A DNA stretch of 64,000 nt from Cellulomonas cellasea (GTDB taxonomy: Bacteria > Actinomycetota > Actinomycetes > Actinomycetales > Cellulomonadaceae), in NCBI RefSeq assembly GCF_030372105.1, contig NZ_JAUDBQ010000011.1:99714-163713 (forward strand), written 5' to 3'. Below the pieces are notes generated by a model that saw only the letters and a list, made by a program, of their open reading frames with translations, was not told the origin of the DNA and did not search any database. A program made the position numbers and the translations under genes. Shown piece by piece: positions 49,070-57,949 of the stretch. Position 1 is the stretch's first letter. Every line of letters starts with the position of its first letter.

Positions 49070-51996
49070 CCGAGGCATCCCCTCAGGGGAACGAGTCGGC
49101 CGGCCTGGACCCCGCGCAGGCGGGACCGGGCGCGCCCGACCCGCGGACCGTGCTGGGCCGGGCGATCGCCGGGCGGATGCGCCGTCCGGGACCACGGGCC
49201 GGGCGCCGTCGCACCCCGCTCGTGGGCGGTCTCGCGGCCTCGTCCACGCGGTTCGTCGGCGCCATGCAGCAGACCGCGACGGTGCGACGCGCGCTGGCGG
49301 GCCCCACGACGCTGCGCGCCCCGCGCCTGGCCGACGGGATGGCCCCGCCGCGATGGTGGACCCCACAAGCGCAGGCCACCGGCCTGGATCCGCGCAGGGT
49401 CGAGCAGCACGCCCCCGATCCGGTCCGCAGGGCTCCCGGCCGCACGCCCACCACGGCGCGGCCCACCACGCTGCCCGTCCGGCTGCCCGCGGAGGTCACG
49501 GCCGCGGGCCCGATGGTCGTCTCCCAGGACACCCGGCGGCGCTCCGTGCCGCCCAGGGCCGCTGGACCGTCCGGACCCGGTCGACCGCCCGGCGGCGAGG
49601 GCTCAGCGCCGGGGCGGCACTCGGGGACTGGGCACGGGCAGCCCGCGGCGAGCCACGCCGCTGGGCCCAGGTCCCCCGCCGCGCTCCCCCGCCCACAGGC
49701 CTCACCGACAGGCGCCACGAGCGCCGGTGTCGTGCGGCGGAGTCCCGCCACGGGACGCGCAGCCGTGCCGACCGCCCGGCAGGGGGCCGTCGGCTCACCC
49801 CGCGCGGCCACGGGTGTGCTGGGCCGTGGGGCGCTGCTGGCGCGTCGCGCCCAGGTGCGTGACGTCCTCAGCCCGGCTCCCCAGGCCACGGTCGCCGCTC
49901 AGGCCGCTCAGACTGCTCGATCCGGCGCGGTCGGCGGGCAGCCCGCGGTGAGCGGAGCCGAGGCGATGCCCGGCTCGATCCAGGCCACGCGGCCCTCCGC
50001 CGTGCCTGCGGCGCCGTCGACACAGCCGACCCACTCGGAGTCACCGTCGGCGGCCGCCCGGAGGTCCCCTTCGGGCTCCACCGCCGGAGGAGCGTCCGCC
50101 GTGGGCCAGCAAGGGCCCGGAGGCGCGGCAGACACGCTGCGCCGGACGCCCGCGTCTGCCACGTCGACCCCGAGCGCGCCCGCAGGCGGCCCCCCGACAG
50201 CCGAGGCCGTGCACAGCCAGGCACTGGCCTCCGCCGATGCCGCGGCGCCCGCGGTCTCGGCCGCTGCGGCGCCCTCAGCGCAGACGACCTCACCGCAGAT
50301 GCCGTCACCGCAGGGGCTGCGGCGTCCACTCGCCCCCGCCCGCCCGCTCACACATGTCCGACGTCTGTGGTCGCCGGTGGCGCGCCCCGCCGTCGAGCTT
50401 CGACCCGCCGCGCCGACAGGGGTGGCCCCGACCCCCTCGACGGCCGTCGCCGTCGCCGACCGCCTCCGCCCGAGGCCCGTCGACGAGCACGCCATGACAC
50501 CGGGCACACCGGCTCGGGCGTCGAGCGCTGCCGCCGCGGCGGCGTCACCCGCGGCGATGTCCCGCGCGGCAGTCGCCGGCCTGGCCACTCCGAGTCCTGC
50601 CCTGATCTCCCGCTCACCGCTCACCGCGAACGCGGCGCCGCCGCCACACGCCGCCGCGCCCGCTGGGCCAGCCGCAGTCGCTGGGCGTACCGCACTCGCC
50701 GGGTCAGCGGCATCCGCTCAGCCCGTCCCAGCAACTCGGCCCGTCGCCTTGGCGAGCCCCGGCTCCGAGACCGGCGCCGGGATGGCGGCGGTCATGCCCG
50801 CATCGGACCAGCAGTCCACCAGCAGCCCCGCGGTGGCCCTTCCCAGGGCGAGCGCGTCGACCCTGACCGCCGCGGTGGCCCGCTCGACCCCCAGCCTCCT
50901 CACCGCGACGCCACCGGTGCGTCTGCTCCGCGCCGCCGCCCCGCTCAGCGGTTCTCACGTCGTCGCCCAGCACCCCGCGGAGCCGGCAGCCCGCACGGCC
51001 GGAGCCCGAGTCGCGGGCCGGTCCGTCCAACGGGCGTTCCTCCCAGCCGCGCTCGACGGACGCCGGATCGGCGGCGACGGCCCGGTCGGCCACGCCATCG
51101 GGAACAGCGCCGCGGCACACGGCAGCGCACCAGTCGGCGCAGCCACCCTCGGGATCGGGACGCGCGGGACCGGAGCGCACGTGGGCGTGCGCGGCGTGCT
51201 GCGCCGCCGGATCGGCGCAGCGGGCCCGCTGCGCTCGTTCGCGGGCGCTCCGGGGCAGCGCGTGGCGGCTCCGACGTCGGGTTCTCGAGCCAGCATGCAG
51301 GCCACGCGGCGACCGACCGCCGCCGGATGGCCGGTCGCCGCCACTCACGCCACCGAGACGCCCCCGACAATGGCTCAGTCGACGCCCGCGACCCGAGCCT
51401 CCCAGGGCCCGGCGTGGGCGGCCAAACCCCGCGCCAGCCGTGAGACCCTCGCCAGCGTCAACGGCGTTCCGGACGCCACTCACCACGACGTGCCCGCCGG
51501 GCGGCCCGGTCGCGCCCGGCACGCCGAGCAGGGGACGCTGCGCCGGTCGCCGCTCCTGGGCGGCCTGCTGGCGTCATCCGCCGTCGCCCCGCCACGCGGC
51601 GCGACCCCAGCCCGCACGGCCACGACGGCCCGTGTCGGCGGCGCGCTCCCCAACGGCGCAGTCAACGCGCCCCCTCCCGTCCCCGCGATCGCGCGGGCGT
51701 CCGCCGGCGGCTCACCCGGCACGAGCGCCACTGTGCGCCGGTCCCTGGACCGGGCGGCGATGGCCTGGCTGATGGACGCACCCACCACGACCCCCGAGAG
51801 GCAGGCCCCGATGTCGCACGCTCTGGCCGACGCACCTCCGCTCCCCCGGTCCGCGGCCCCCGCGCCCGCGTCCGCCGCCGGGCTGGACGAGGCGACGATG
51901 GCGCGGATCGTCGACGCCGTCGTCGACCGGGTCGAGGCGCGGCTGTCCGACGAGGTCGAGCGGCGCGCGCACCGCGCCGGGCGGGGGGTGTTCTGA
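49066..51996 (+). CDS. 976-residue Pro/Ala/Arg-rich CIS-locus protein
   Basis: Mostly disordered and low in complexity: Ala, Pro, Ser, Thr, Gly and Arg dominate. Short motifs recur, each a hydrophobic residue followed by RR and often S/T-P (near residues 73, 223, 332, 358, 418, 431, 713, 826 and 891). RRTPLVGGLAASS (48-60) and RRSPLLGGLLASS (826-838) are a clear internal repeat. The only predicted folded part is a C-terminal amphipathic helix, about residues 940-968 (ATMARIVDAVVDRVEARL). It overlaps the second tube gene by four bases and the LysM gene by one, so it is an integral part of the operon. Cargo, tape-measure or scaffold roles are all possible. I do not recognise a function. Confidence 0.75.
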   Translation: MTEASPQGNESAGLDPAQAGPGAPDPRTVLGRAIAGRMRRPGPRAGRRRTPLVGGLAASSTRFVGAMQQTATVRRALAGPTTLRAPRLADGMAPPRWWTPQAQATGLDPRRVEQHAPDPVRRAPGRTPTTARPTTLPVRLPAEVTAAGPMVVSQDTRRRSVPPRAAGPSGPGRPPGGEGSAPGRHSGTGHGQPAASHAAGPRSPAALPRPQASPTGATSAGVVRRSPATGRAAVPTARQGAVGSPRAATGVLGRGALLARRAQVRDVLSPAPQATVAAQAAQTARSGAVGGQPAVSGAEAMPGSIQATRPSAVPAAPSTQPTHSESPSAAARRSPSGSTAGGASAVGQQGPGGAADTLRRTPASATSTPSAPAGGPPTAEAVHSQALASADAAAPAVSAAAAPSAQTTSPQMPSPQGLRRPLAPARPLTHVRRLWSPVARPAVELRPAAPTGVAPTPSTAVAVADRLRPRPVDEHAMTPGTPARASSAAAAAASPAAMSRAAVAGLATPSPALISRSPLTANAAPPPHAAAPAGPAAVAGRTALAGSAASAQPVPATRPVALASPGSETGAGMAAVMPASDQQSTSSPAVALPRASASTLTAAVARSTPSLLTATPPVRLLRAAAPLSGSHVVAQHPAEPAARTAGARVAGRSVQRAFLPAALDGRRIGGDGPVGHAIGNSAAAHGSAPVGAATLGIGTRGTGAHVGVRGVLRRRIGAAGPLRSFAGAPGQRVAAPTSGSRASMQATRRPTAAGWPVAATHATETPPTMAQSTPATRASQGPAWAAKPRASRETLASVNGVPDATHHDVPAGRPGRARHAEQGTLRRSPLLGGLLASSAVAPPRGATPARTATTARVGGALPNGAVNAPPPVPAIARASAGGSPGTSATVRRSLDRAAMAWLMDAPTTTPERQAPMSHALADAPPLPRSAAPAPASAAGLDEATMARIVDAVVDRVEARLSDEVERRAHRAGRGVF

Positions 51997-52652
51997 TGGC
52001 CGGGCCCGAGAAGGCGTTCCTGGAGATCGAGACCGGCGACCGGCTGCCGTGCCTGTTCAACCCGGCGCAGCTGGAGATCACGCGGAGCAACGACTGGCAT
52101 GCGCACCGGATGCCAGGCCGTGGCGTGCCACGCCTGCAGTACGCGGGCGCCAACCCGGGGTGGATGCGCGTCGAGCTGTTCTTCGACACGACGGACGATG
52201 GCGCCCCGGTGACGCGGTACACCGGCAAGATCCTCGAGCTGATGGAGGTCGACCCCTCGCTGCCCGGCACCGATGAGGCCTCCCGCAACGCGCGTCCGCC
52301 GTATGTGACGTTCCACTGGGGCGAGCTGCACTCGTTCCGCGCGGTCATCTCCGACCTGGCGCTGACGTTCACGTACTTCTCCTCGACGGGCACGCCGCTG
52401 CGGGGGACGCTCGACCTGACGATGCGGCAGTACGAGCCGTCGCGCGCCTTCGGGCCGCAGAACCCGACGTCGGGCACCCCGCAGCCGCACCGTGTGCACC
52501 GGGTGCAGGCCGGGGAGACCCTCGACCGCATCTCGGCCCGCTACTACGGCGACTCGACGCGCTGGCGTCTGCTGGCCTCCGCGAACGGCATCGCCGACCC
52601 GCTCGAGCTGCGCGCGGGCACGCTGCTGTCCATCCCCCGGATGGACGCATGA
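51996..52652 (+). CDS. CIS LysM-domain tube/baseplate adaptor (Afp7/gp53-like)
   Basis: A 218-residue protein. The N-terminal two-thirds match the CIS tube-adaptor family (FLEIETGDRLPCLFNPAQLE). A C-terminal LysM-like domain follows (VHRVQAGETLDRISARYYGD, then SANGIADPLELRAG). In Afp this protein links tube initiator and spike. The LysM is structural there, though peptidoglycan binding is conceivable. Start and stop overlap the neighbouring genes by one and four bases. Confidence 0.9.
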   Translation: MAGPEKAFLEIETGDRLPCLFNPAQLEITRSNDWHAHRMPGRGVPRLQYAGANPGWMRVELFFDTTDDGAPVTRYTGKILELMEVDPSLPGTDEASRNARPPYVTFHWGELHSFRAVISDLALTFTYFSSTGTPLRGTLDLTMRQYEPSRAFGPQNPTSGTPQPHRVHRVQAGETLDRISARYYGDSTRWRLLASANGIADPLELRAGTLLSIPRMDA

Positions 52653-54454
52653 GCGCCGTCGACGACCTCCCCGCCGAGACGGGCACGCGCCTGGCGCCAC
52701 ACGTCAAGGTCGACGGGTCCCTGCTGCCGGACGACTGGGCGTCGGCGCTCACCGAGCTGCGCGTGCAGGTGGGCGTGCGCACCGTCGGGCGTTGCACGCT
52801 GCGCTTCGCCGACCGCGGCTATGCGCTGTCCTCGAAGCCGCGGCTCCTGCTGGGCAGCACCGTCGACGTCCTGGCCGCGACGCGCGGCAGCAGCAGCCTG
52901 GTGCGGGTGTTCACCGGGAAGGTGAGCGGCGTCAGCGTCGAGCAGCGGGGGGCTGGAGCCTCCGAGCTCAAGGTCGTGGTCGAGGACGTCGCCGCGTCGC
53001 TCGCGCGGTCGACCTCCGCGGCGACGTACCTGGAGATGACGTACGACGACATCATCCGCAAGGTCGTGACCCCGCAGGCGAAGGTCTCGCTCACGCGCGA
53101 CGGCGGCGACACGCAGGCGTACGTGCTGCAGACCGACTCGGACCTGGCGTTCGTCGACGAGCTGACGCGCCGCACCGGGCAGGACTGGGTCGTGGACGAC
53201 GGCGTCTTCCACGTCTGGCCCCGCACGTCGGGCTCTGGCGCGGCGCGGCCAGGCGGCGGCGACGTGGAGGTGCGGCTCGGCGCGACGCTGAGCGACTTCA
53301 CCGTGCAGCTCACCGCTGGAGCCCCGTCGAGCGTGCGGGTGCGCGGGTGGGATCCCCTCGAGCAGCAGCCCGTGGAGTCGGTGGAGCAGGCGGACGGCGC
53401 GGCTGGGTCGAGCCGCATCGGGAAGAAGTTCAGCCTCTCCTCCGTCCAGGGCGGCGAGATCCTGGACGCGTCCGGCGCCCCCGCGAGCGCCACCGAGGCC
53501 GCCGCGCTGGCCAAGGCGCGGCTGCGCGCGGCCGGCAGTGTGCTGGCGCGGGGCCGGGGCCCGGTGCAGGCGGCGCTGCGGCCGGGCGGCTCGGTCACGG
53601 TGGTCGACGCGGGCCCGTCATCGGGCACGTACCAGGTGCAGGAGGTCGTGCACGCCTACGACGCCCGCGGCTTCACCACGCAGTTCACGGCGGGCGACCA
53701 GCCCGCCAGCCAGGTGTACGACTCGCTCGCGGGCGCGGGATCGGCCGGGGTCGGCAGCTTCGCGCACGCCGGGCTGGCCGTGGGCCAGGTCACCGACATC
53801 AAGGACCCCGCGCAGTTGGGACGGGTGCGTGTGCAGCTCGTGGGCCTCTCGGCGACCGTGGAGTCCACGTGGGCGCGGGTGGCGGCGATCGGCGGCGGCG
53901 CCGTGCGCGGGCTCGTGTCCATCCCCGAGGTCGGCGACGAGGTGCTCGTCGGGTTCGAGTCGGGCGACGTCCGCCGGCCCGTGGTGCTGGGCGGACTGTT
54001 CGGCAAGGGCGTGCGCGGGCCGGAGGGCACCGTCGAGGACGGCAAGGTGGTCGCGCGGCGCCTGACCTCGCGCCTGGGCCATGTCATCGAGCTGGGCGAC
54101 GGCTCGCAGGAGGCCGCGCAGCATGTGCTGCTCGAGCTCGCGGGCAAGAAGCACAGCCTGCGGCTCGGCCAGGACAAGGCCCACCTGAGGCTGCCCGACG
54201 GCGTCCCGCTGACGGTCACTGTGGGCTCGTCGACGATCACCCTCGACGGGAAGGGCGCGATCGCCCTCCAGGGCACGTCGATCGCCGTCAAGGCGAAGGA
54301 GAAGCTGTCGTTGTCGGGCGCCACGGTGGAGATCGCGGCGTCGGGCGGACTCAAGGCGTCGGGCGCCACCGTCGACATCAAGGGCTCGGGCAAGGTCGCG
54401 ATGGAGTCCGGCGGCCCGGCAGTGATCAAGGGAGCGATGGTGCAGATCAACTGA
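52649..54454 (+). CDS. CIS spike protein (VgrG/gp5-gp27-like, baseplate protein V)
   Basis: A 601-residue central spike. The N-terminal half is the gp27-like hub. It is followed around residues 375-455 by the gp5 OB-fold (VTDIKDPAQLGRVRVQLVG, IPEVGDEVLVGFESGD), and the C-terminal beta-helix has repeating short strands (GATVEIAASGGLKASGATVD). No lysozyme domain is inserted. The trimer should form the puncturing needle. No PAAR tip gene follows. Four-base overlap with the LysM gene. Confidence 0.92.
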   Translation: MSAVDDLPAETGTRLAPHVKVDGSLLPDDWASALTELRVQVGVRTVGRCTLRFADRGYALSSKPRLLLGSTVDVLAATRGSSSLVRVFTGKVSGVSVEQRGAGASELKVVVEDVAASLARSTSAATYLEMTYDDIIRKVVTPQAKVSLTRDGGDTQAYVLQTDSDLAFVDELTRRTGQDWVVDDGVFHVWPRTSGSGAARPGGGDVEVRLGATLSDFTVQLTAGAPSSVRVRGWDPLEQQPVESVEQADGAAGSSRIGKKFSLSSVQGGEILDASGAPASATEAAALAKARLRAAGSVLARGRGPVQAALRPGGSVTVVDAGPSSGTYQVQEVVHAYDARGFTTQFTAGDQPASQVYDSLAGAGSAGVGSFAHAGLAVGQVTDIKDPAQLGRVRVQLVGLSATVESTWARVAAIGGGAVRGLVSIPEVGDEVLVGFESGDVRRPVVLGGLFGKGVRGPEGTVEDGKVVARRLTSRLGHVIELGDGSQEAAQHVLLELAGKKHSLRLGQDKAHLRLPDGVPLTVTVGSSTITLDGKGAIALQGTSIAVKAKEKLSLSGATVEIAASGGLKASGATVDIKGSGKVAMESGGPAVIKGAMVQIN

Positions 54455-54891
54455 TGGACGCCACCACATCCCCCGGCGGCGCCGTCGACCAGGCCGCGTC
54501 GTTCATCGGGCGCGGGTTCAGCTGGCCATTGCAGGTGGACCACGCGGGCTCGATCAAGCTCACGCACGGCCCCGAGGACATCGACCGCTCGATCCGCCTC
54601 ATCCTGCTCACGGCGCCCGGGGAGCGGCTCATGCGGCCGCAGTTCGGCTGCCGCATCTGGGACCTGCTCTTCGAGCCCGTCACCGCGAACCTGCTCGGCC
54701 TGATCAGCGAGGCCGTGCGCGACGCGCTGGCCCAATGGGAGCCGAGAGCCATCGTCGAGGACGTCGAGCCCGTGCAGGACGAGGACGTGCCGTCGCTCGT
54801 CCACGTCCGCATCACGTACCGCGTGGTGTCCACGAACAGCCGGCGCAACCTCGTGTACCCGTTCTACGTCATCCCGCACGAGGAGCACTGA
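54454..54891 (+). CDS. CIS baseplate wedge protein (gp25-like)
   Basis: A 145-residue GPW/gp25 family protein. The conserved DIDRSIRLILLTAPGERLMR and PQFGCRIWDLLFEP segments are intact; in T4 and T6SS this protein nucleates the sheath. Starts and stops overlap both neighbours by one base (TGATG), so translation is tightly coupled with spike and gp6-like genes. Confidence 0.93.
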   Translation: MDATTSPGGAVDQAASFIGRGFSWPLQVDHAGSIKLTHGPEDIDRSIRLILLTAPGERLMRPQFGCRIWDLLFEPVTANLLGLISEAVRDALAQWEPRAIVEDVEPVQDEDVPSLVHVRITYRVVSTNSRRNLVYPFYVIPHEEH

Positions 54892-56837
54892 TGCCGCTTC
54901 CCCCGCCCCACCTCGACGACAGGTCCTTCCAGGACATCGTCGACGAGACGAAGCGGCTCATCCCGCGCTTCACCCCGGAGTGGACCAACCACAACGTGTC
55001 CGATCCGGGCGTGGCGCTCATCGAGCTGTTCGCCTGGATGAGCGAGATGGTGCTGTTCCGCGTCAACCAGGTGCCGGAGCGGCTGTACGTGCACTTCCTC
55101 AACCTCGTGGGCGTCGAGCCGTTCCCCGCGTCGGTGGCGGGCGCCGACCTGACGTTCTGGCTGTCGGCGGTCTCCGACCGGCCCGTGGTGGTGCCCGCCG
55201 GGACGCAGGTGGCCACCGGGGCCGACGGCGCCCAGGAGCCCATCGTGTTCGCCACCATCGCGGAGGCCGTCGTCAGCCCTCCCACGCTCGTCGCGGCCCA
55301 CACGGCGCACGCGCACACGGGCGAGGCCCTCGACGCGCTCGGCGACCTGCGCTACCCCGGGCACGCGGTGACGGTCTTCCCGTCGGCGCCGCTGACCCCC
55401 GGGGACGGCCTGCTGCTCGGCTTCGCGGAGTCCCTCGCCGGCCTCGTGCTGCGCATGGACGTCGAGGCGGACGCGGAGGGCATCGGCGTCGACCCGCGCA
55501 ACCCGCCGCTCGCCTGGGAGGTGTGGTCCGGTGAGGGCTGGGTCGCCGCCCAGGTCCATGAGGACACCACGGGCGGGCTCAACCGGGACGGCTCGATCAC
55601 GCTCGTCATGCCCCCCGTCCACCAGCCGCTCACCCTGGCGGGGGCCGGCGCGTACTGGCTGCGCGCCCGCCTGACGCACCCGGCGCCGGGGCAGCCCACG
55701 TACGAGGCCTCGCCGCGGCTGCACTCGCTCAACGCGCACGCCGTGGGCGTCACCACGCCGGCCGAGCACGCGGCGGCGGCGCCCGCCGAGCACCTCGGCC
55801 GCTCCGACGGCTCCCCCGCCCAGCGCTTCACCGTGTCCCGCCGGCCCGTCGCCCGGCGCCGGGACGGCGAGGCGGTGCGCGTCATCACCCACGACACCGC
55901 GACGGTGTGGCAGGAGGTGCCGGACTTCGCCGAGTCGGGGCCCGGCGACCTGCACGTCGTGTGGGACTCGTCCACCGGCGAGGTCCGCTTCGGCCCCCGC
56001 GTGCGCTACCCCGACGGGACGGTGCGCCAGCACGGCGCCATCCCGGCGGACGGCGCGGAGATCGCCGTCACGGGCTACCGGCACGGCGGCGGCGCGGTGG
56101 GCAACGTCGGATCGGGCACCCTCACCGCGCTGCGCTCCACCGTGCCGATGGTCACGTCGGTGACGAACCTGCGCCCGGCGACGGGCGGCGTGGACCCCGA
56201 GTCCGTGGACGAGGCGAAGGTGCGCGGCCCGTTGATGCTGCGCACCGGGATGCGCGCGGTGACGGCGAAGGACTACGAGCGGATCACCCACGAGACGTCC
56301 ACCGAGGTCGCGCGGGCGCGCTGCCTGCCGTCCGCCGACGGGCGCCAGCCAGTGCGGGTGCTCGTCGTCCCGCGCGTCGCCGGCGACCCGCGCGGGCACG
56401 TCATCGACGACTTCGCGCTGCCGGACCACCTCCTCGACCGGGTGTGCTCGGTGCTCGACGAGCGGCGGCCCGTGGGGGTGGCTGTGGAGGTCGGCACGCC
56501 GTTCTACCAGGGCGTCAGCATCGCCGCGCTGGTCCGCGCGCTGCCGGGGCGGCCGCTGCCGCTGGTGCGCGACCGCGTGCTGGGCGTGCTGCACCGCTAC
56601 GTGCACCCGCTCACCGGGGGGCCTGACGGCACGGGCTGGCCGTTCGAGGCCGACCTGACCGCCGCCGTCGTGGCACAGCTCGTCGAGGCCGTCGAGGGCG
56701 TGGAGCGCGTGGACGAGGTCCAGCTCTTCGCCTATGACCTGCGCAACGGGCGCCGGGTGGGCCTGGGCCGCGACGCGCTGCGACTCGAGCCGCATGCCCT
56801 GTTCCTCTCGGCCGCGCACCAGGTCGTGGTCAAGTGA
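54891..56837 (+). CDS. CIS putative baseplate assembly protein (gp6/J-like, Afp11)
   Basis: A 648-residue baseplate wedge protein. The N-terminus (LDDRSFQDIVDETKRLIPRF, then DPGVALIELFAWMSEMVLFR) is typical of the family. The centre carries a beta-rich insertion and the C-terminal half the gp6-like core (GMRAVTAKDYERITHE). It builds the ring that surrounds the spike. It starts one base inside the gp25-like gene stop and is followed after nine bases by the gpI-like gene. Confidence 0.9.
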   Translation: MPLPPPHLDDRSFQDIVDETKRLIPRFTPEWTNHNVSDPGVALIELFAWMSEMVLFRVNQVPERLYVHFLNLVGVEPFPASVAGADLTFWLSAVSDRPVVVPAGTQVATGADGAQEPIVFATIAEAVVSPPTLVAAHTAHAHTGEALDALGDLRYPGHAVTVFPSAPLTPGDGLLLGFAESLAGLVLRMDVEADAEGIGVDPRNPPLAWEVWSGEGWVAAQVHEDTTGGLNRDGSITLVMPPVHQPLTLAGAGAYWLRARLTHPAPGQPTYEASPRLHSLNAHAVGVTTPAEHAAAAPAEHLGRSDGSPAQRFTVSRRPVARRRDGEAVRVITHDTATVWQEVPDFAESGPGDLHVVWDSSTGEVRFGPRVRYPDGTVRQHGAIPADGAEIAVTGYRHGGGAVGNVGSGTLTALRSTVPMVTSVTNLRPATGGVDPESVDEAKVRGPLMLRTGMRAVTAKDYERITHETSTEVARARCLPSADGRQPVRVLVVPRVAGDPRGHVIDDFALPDHLLDRVCSVLDERRPVGVAVEVGTPFYQGVSIAALVRALPGRPLPLVRDRVLGVLHRYVHPLTGGPDGTGWPFEADLTAAVVAQLVEAVEGVERVDEVQLFAYDLRNGRRVGLGRDALRLEPHALFLSAAHQVVVK

Positions 56838-56846
56838 GGCGGCGGC

Positions 56847-57407
56847 ATGGCTGACGACTGGATGCTGCGCCAGCTCCCGCCGGCGATGCTCGACGACGAC
56901 TTCTTCGTGCGGTTCCTGTCGATCTTCCAGACGCAGGCGAACACGCTCCTCGCCCACGCCGAGAACCTCGGGCACCTCGCCGATCCGGGCGTCACCCCGC
57001 CCGAGATGGCGCGCTGGCTCGGGACGTGGATTGGGCTCGACGGCGTCGACGCCGGGCTCCCCGAGCGGCTGCAACGCGACCTGGTGCGCACCGCCGCGCA
57101 GTCGCTGCCGTGGCGCGGCACCCGGCGCGGCCTCGTGGCACTGCTCGAGGTGCTCAGCGGCGGGCCCGCCGAGGTGCGCGACGGCGGCGGCGCGTTCCCC
57201 GAGGGCGGCGCGGGGGCCGATCCCGGCTGGGTGGTCATGAGCGTCACGTCGACGGGCGCGCTGGACGACGCCGACTTCGCCGCGCGCGTCGTCGACGAGC
57301 TGCCCGCGCATGTGCGCGCCGAGCTGTGGGTGGCCGGGCGGCAGGTCCCCCTCACGGGCAGCGTCCCCTGGGATGAGTCCGCCTCCCTCCCGGCCGGCGC
57401 CCCATGA
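56847..57407 (+). CDS. CIS phage tail protein (gpI-like, Afp12)
   Basis: A 186-residue tail protein of the gpI/phage tail P2-like family. It has the DDDFFVRFLSIFQTQANTLL helix, then MARWLGTWIGLDG and RGTRRGLVALLEVLSG. It should complete the baseplate with the gp6-like protein. Its size is smaller than Afp12, which carries extra domains. ATGA overlap with the zinc-ribbon gene. Confidence 0.88.
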   Translation: MADDWMLRQLPPAMLDDDFFVRFLSIFQTQANTLLAHAENLGHLADPGVTPPEMARWLGTWIGLDGVDAGLPERLQRDLVRTAAQSLPWRGTRRGLVALLEVLSGGPAEVRDGGGAFPEGGAGADPGWVVMSVTSTGALDDADFAARVVDELPAHVRAELWVAGRQVPLTGSVPWDESASLPAGAP

Positions 57408-57922
57408 CCACGCCGCGCCACCTAGGCGCCGAGGTCGACGGCGAACCGGCGCCCGCACACGATCCGGCGCGCCCCCCAGTGATGCCCACGGCCCGCGCCT
57501 GCCCCCAGTGCGGGCTGCCGGGGTCCGTGGTGGGCAGCCGCCGCAGCGCCGAGGACTTCTGCCGGCGCTGCGACTTCCCGCTCTTCTGGGCGGGCGACAG
57601 GGTTGAGCGCGCCCTCGTCGACGAGGGCGTCCAGGACAGCCTGCGCCGGAGCCCCGGCACTGTGGGATCCGCCGCCCTGGCGAGCACCCCCTGCCCGGCA
57701 TGCGCCGAGCTGAACCTCCCGTCGGCCACGACGTGTGTGCGGTGCGGCTCGGGCATGGAGCCCCCGACGCCTGTGGTCGTCATCGCGCCCGCGCCCGAGC
57801 CCTTCGTGCTCCCGCCGCTGGCCGTCCTGGCCGGATGGCGGGTGCTGCCGTGGCGCGTGATCGGGGCCGGGGCCGCCCTCGCCCTGCTGATGGCGGTCGC
57901 GGGGGCCTGGCTCCTGCCCTGA
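57404..57922 (+). CDS. double zinc-ribbon, C-terminal membrane-anchored protein
   Basis: A 172-residue protein last in the CIS operon. Two zinc-ribbon-like modules are visible: CPQCGLPG with CRRCDFPLFW (about residues 33-63), and CPACAELN with CVRCGSGME (about 97-119). A single membrane helix follows at about 150-171 and ends the chain, so the ribbons face the cytoplasm if it is tail-anchored. I recognise no precise family. Its place in the operon suggests a link between the particle and the membrane. That is inference. Confidence 0.75.
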   Translation: MTTPRHLGAEVDGEPAPAHDPARPPVMPTARACPQCGLPGSVVGSRRSAEDFCRRCDFPLFWAGDRVERALVDEGVQDSLRRSPGTVGSAALASTPCPACAELNLPSATTCVRCGSGMEPPTPVVVIAPAPEPFVLPPLAVLAGWRVLPWRVIGAGAALALLMAVAGAWLLP

Positions 57923-57932
57923 CAGGCCCCCG
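57900..57932. terminator. candidate terminator at the end of the CIS operon
   Basis: The arms 57900-57909 and 57923-57932 form a 10-bp stem. The 13-base loop contains the stop codon of the zinc-ribbon gene. It lies just before the 3' end of the convergent giant gene. Confidence 0.45.
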
Positions 57933-57949
57933 GGCGGCGGCCCGTCGGC

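Noticed and set aside
49066..51996. Extensin- or collagen-like structural protein
   Set aside because: The Pro/Ala richness would give such hits, but there is no signal peptide or regular Gly-x-y or Ser-Pro-n repeat, and it is embedded in the CIS operon.
45810..57922. Prophage remnant or type VI secretion system
   Set aside because: No head, packaging, lysis or integration genes are present, and no TssJLM membrane complex. The gene order fits an eCIS-type particle.
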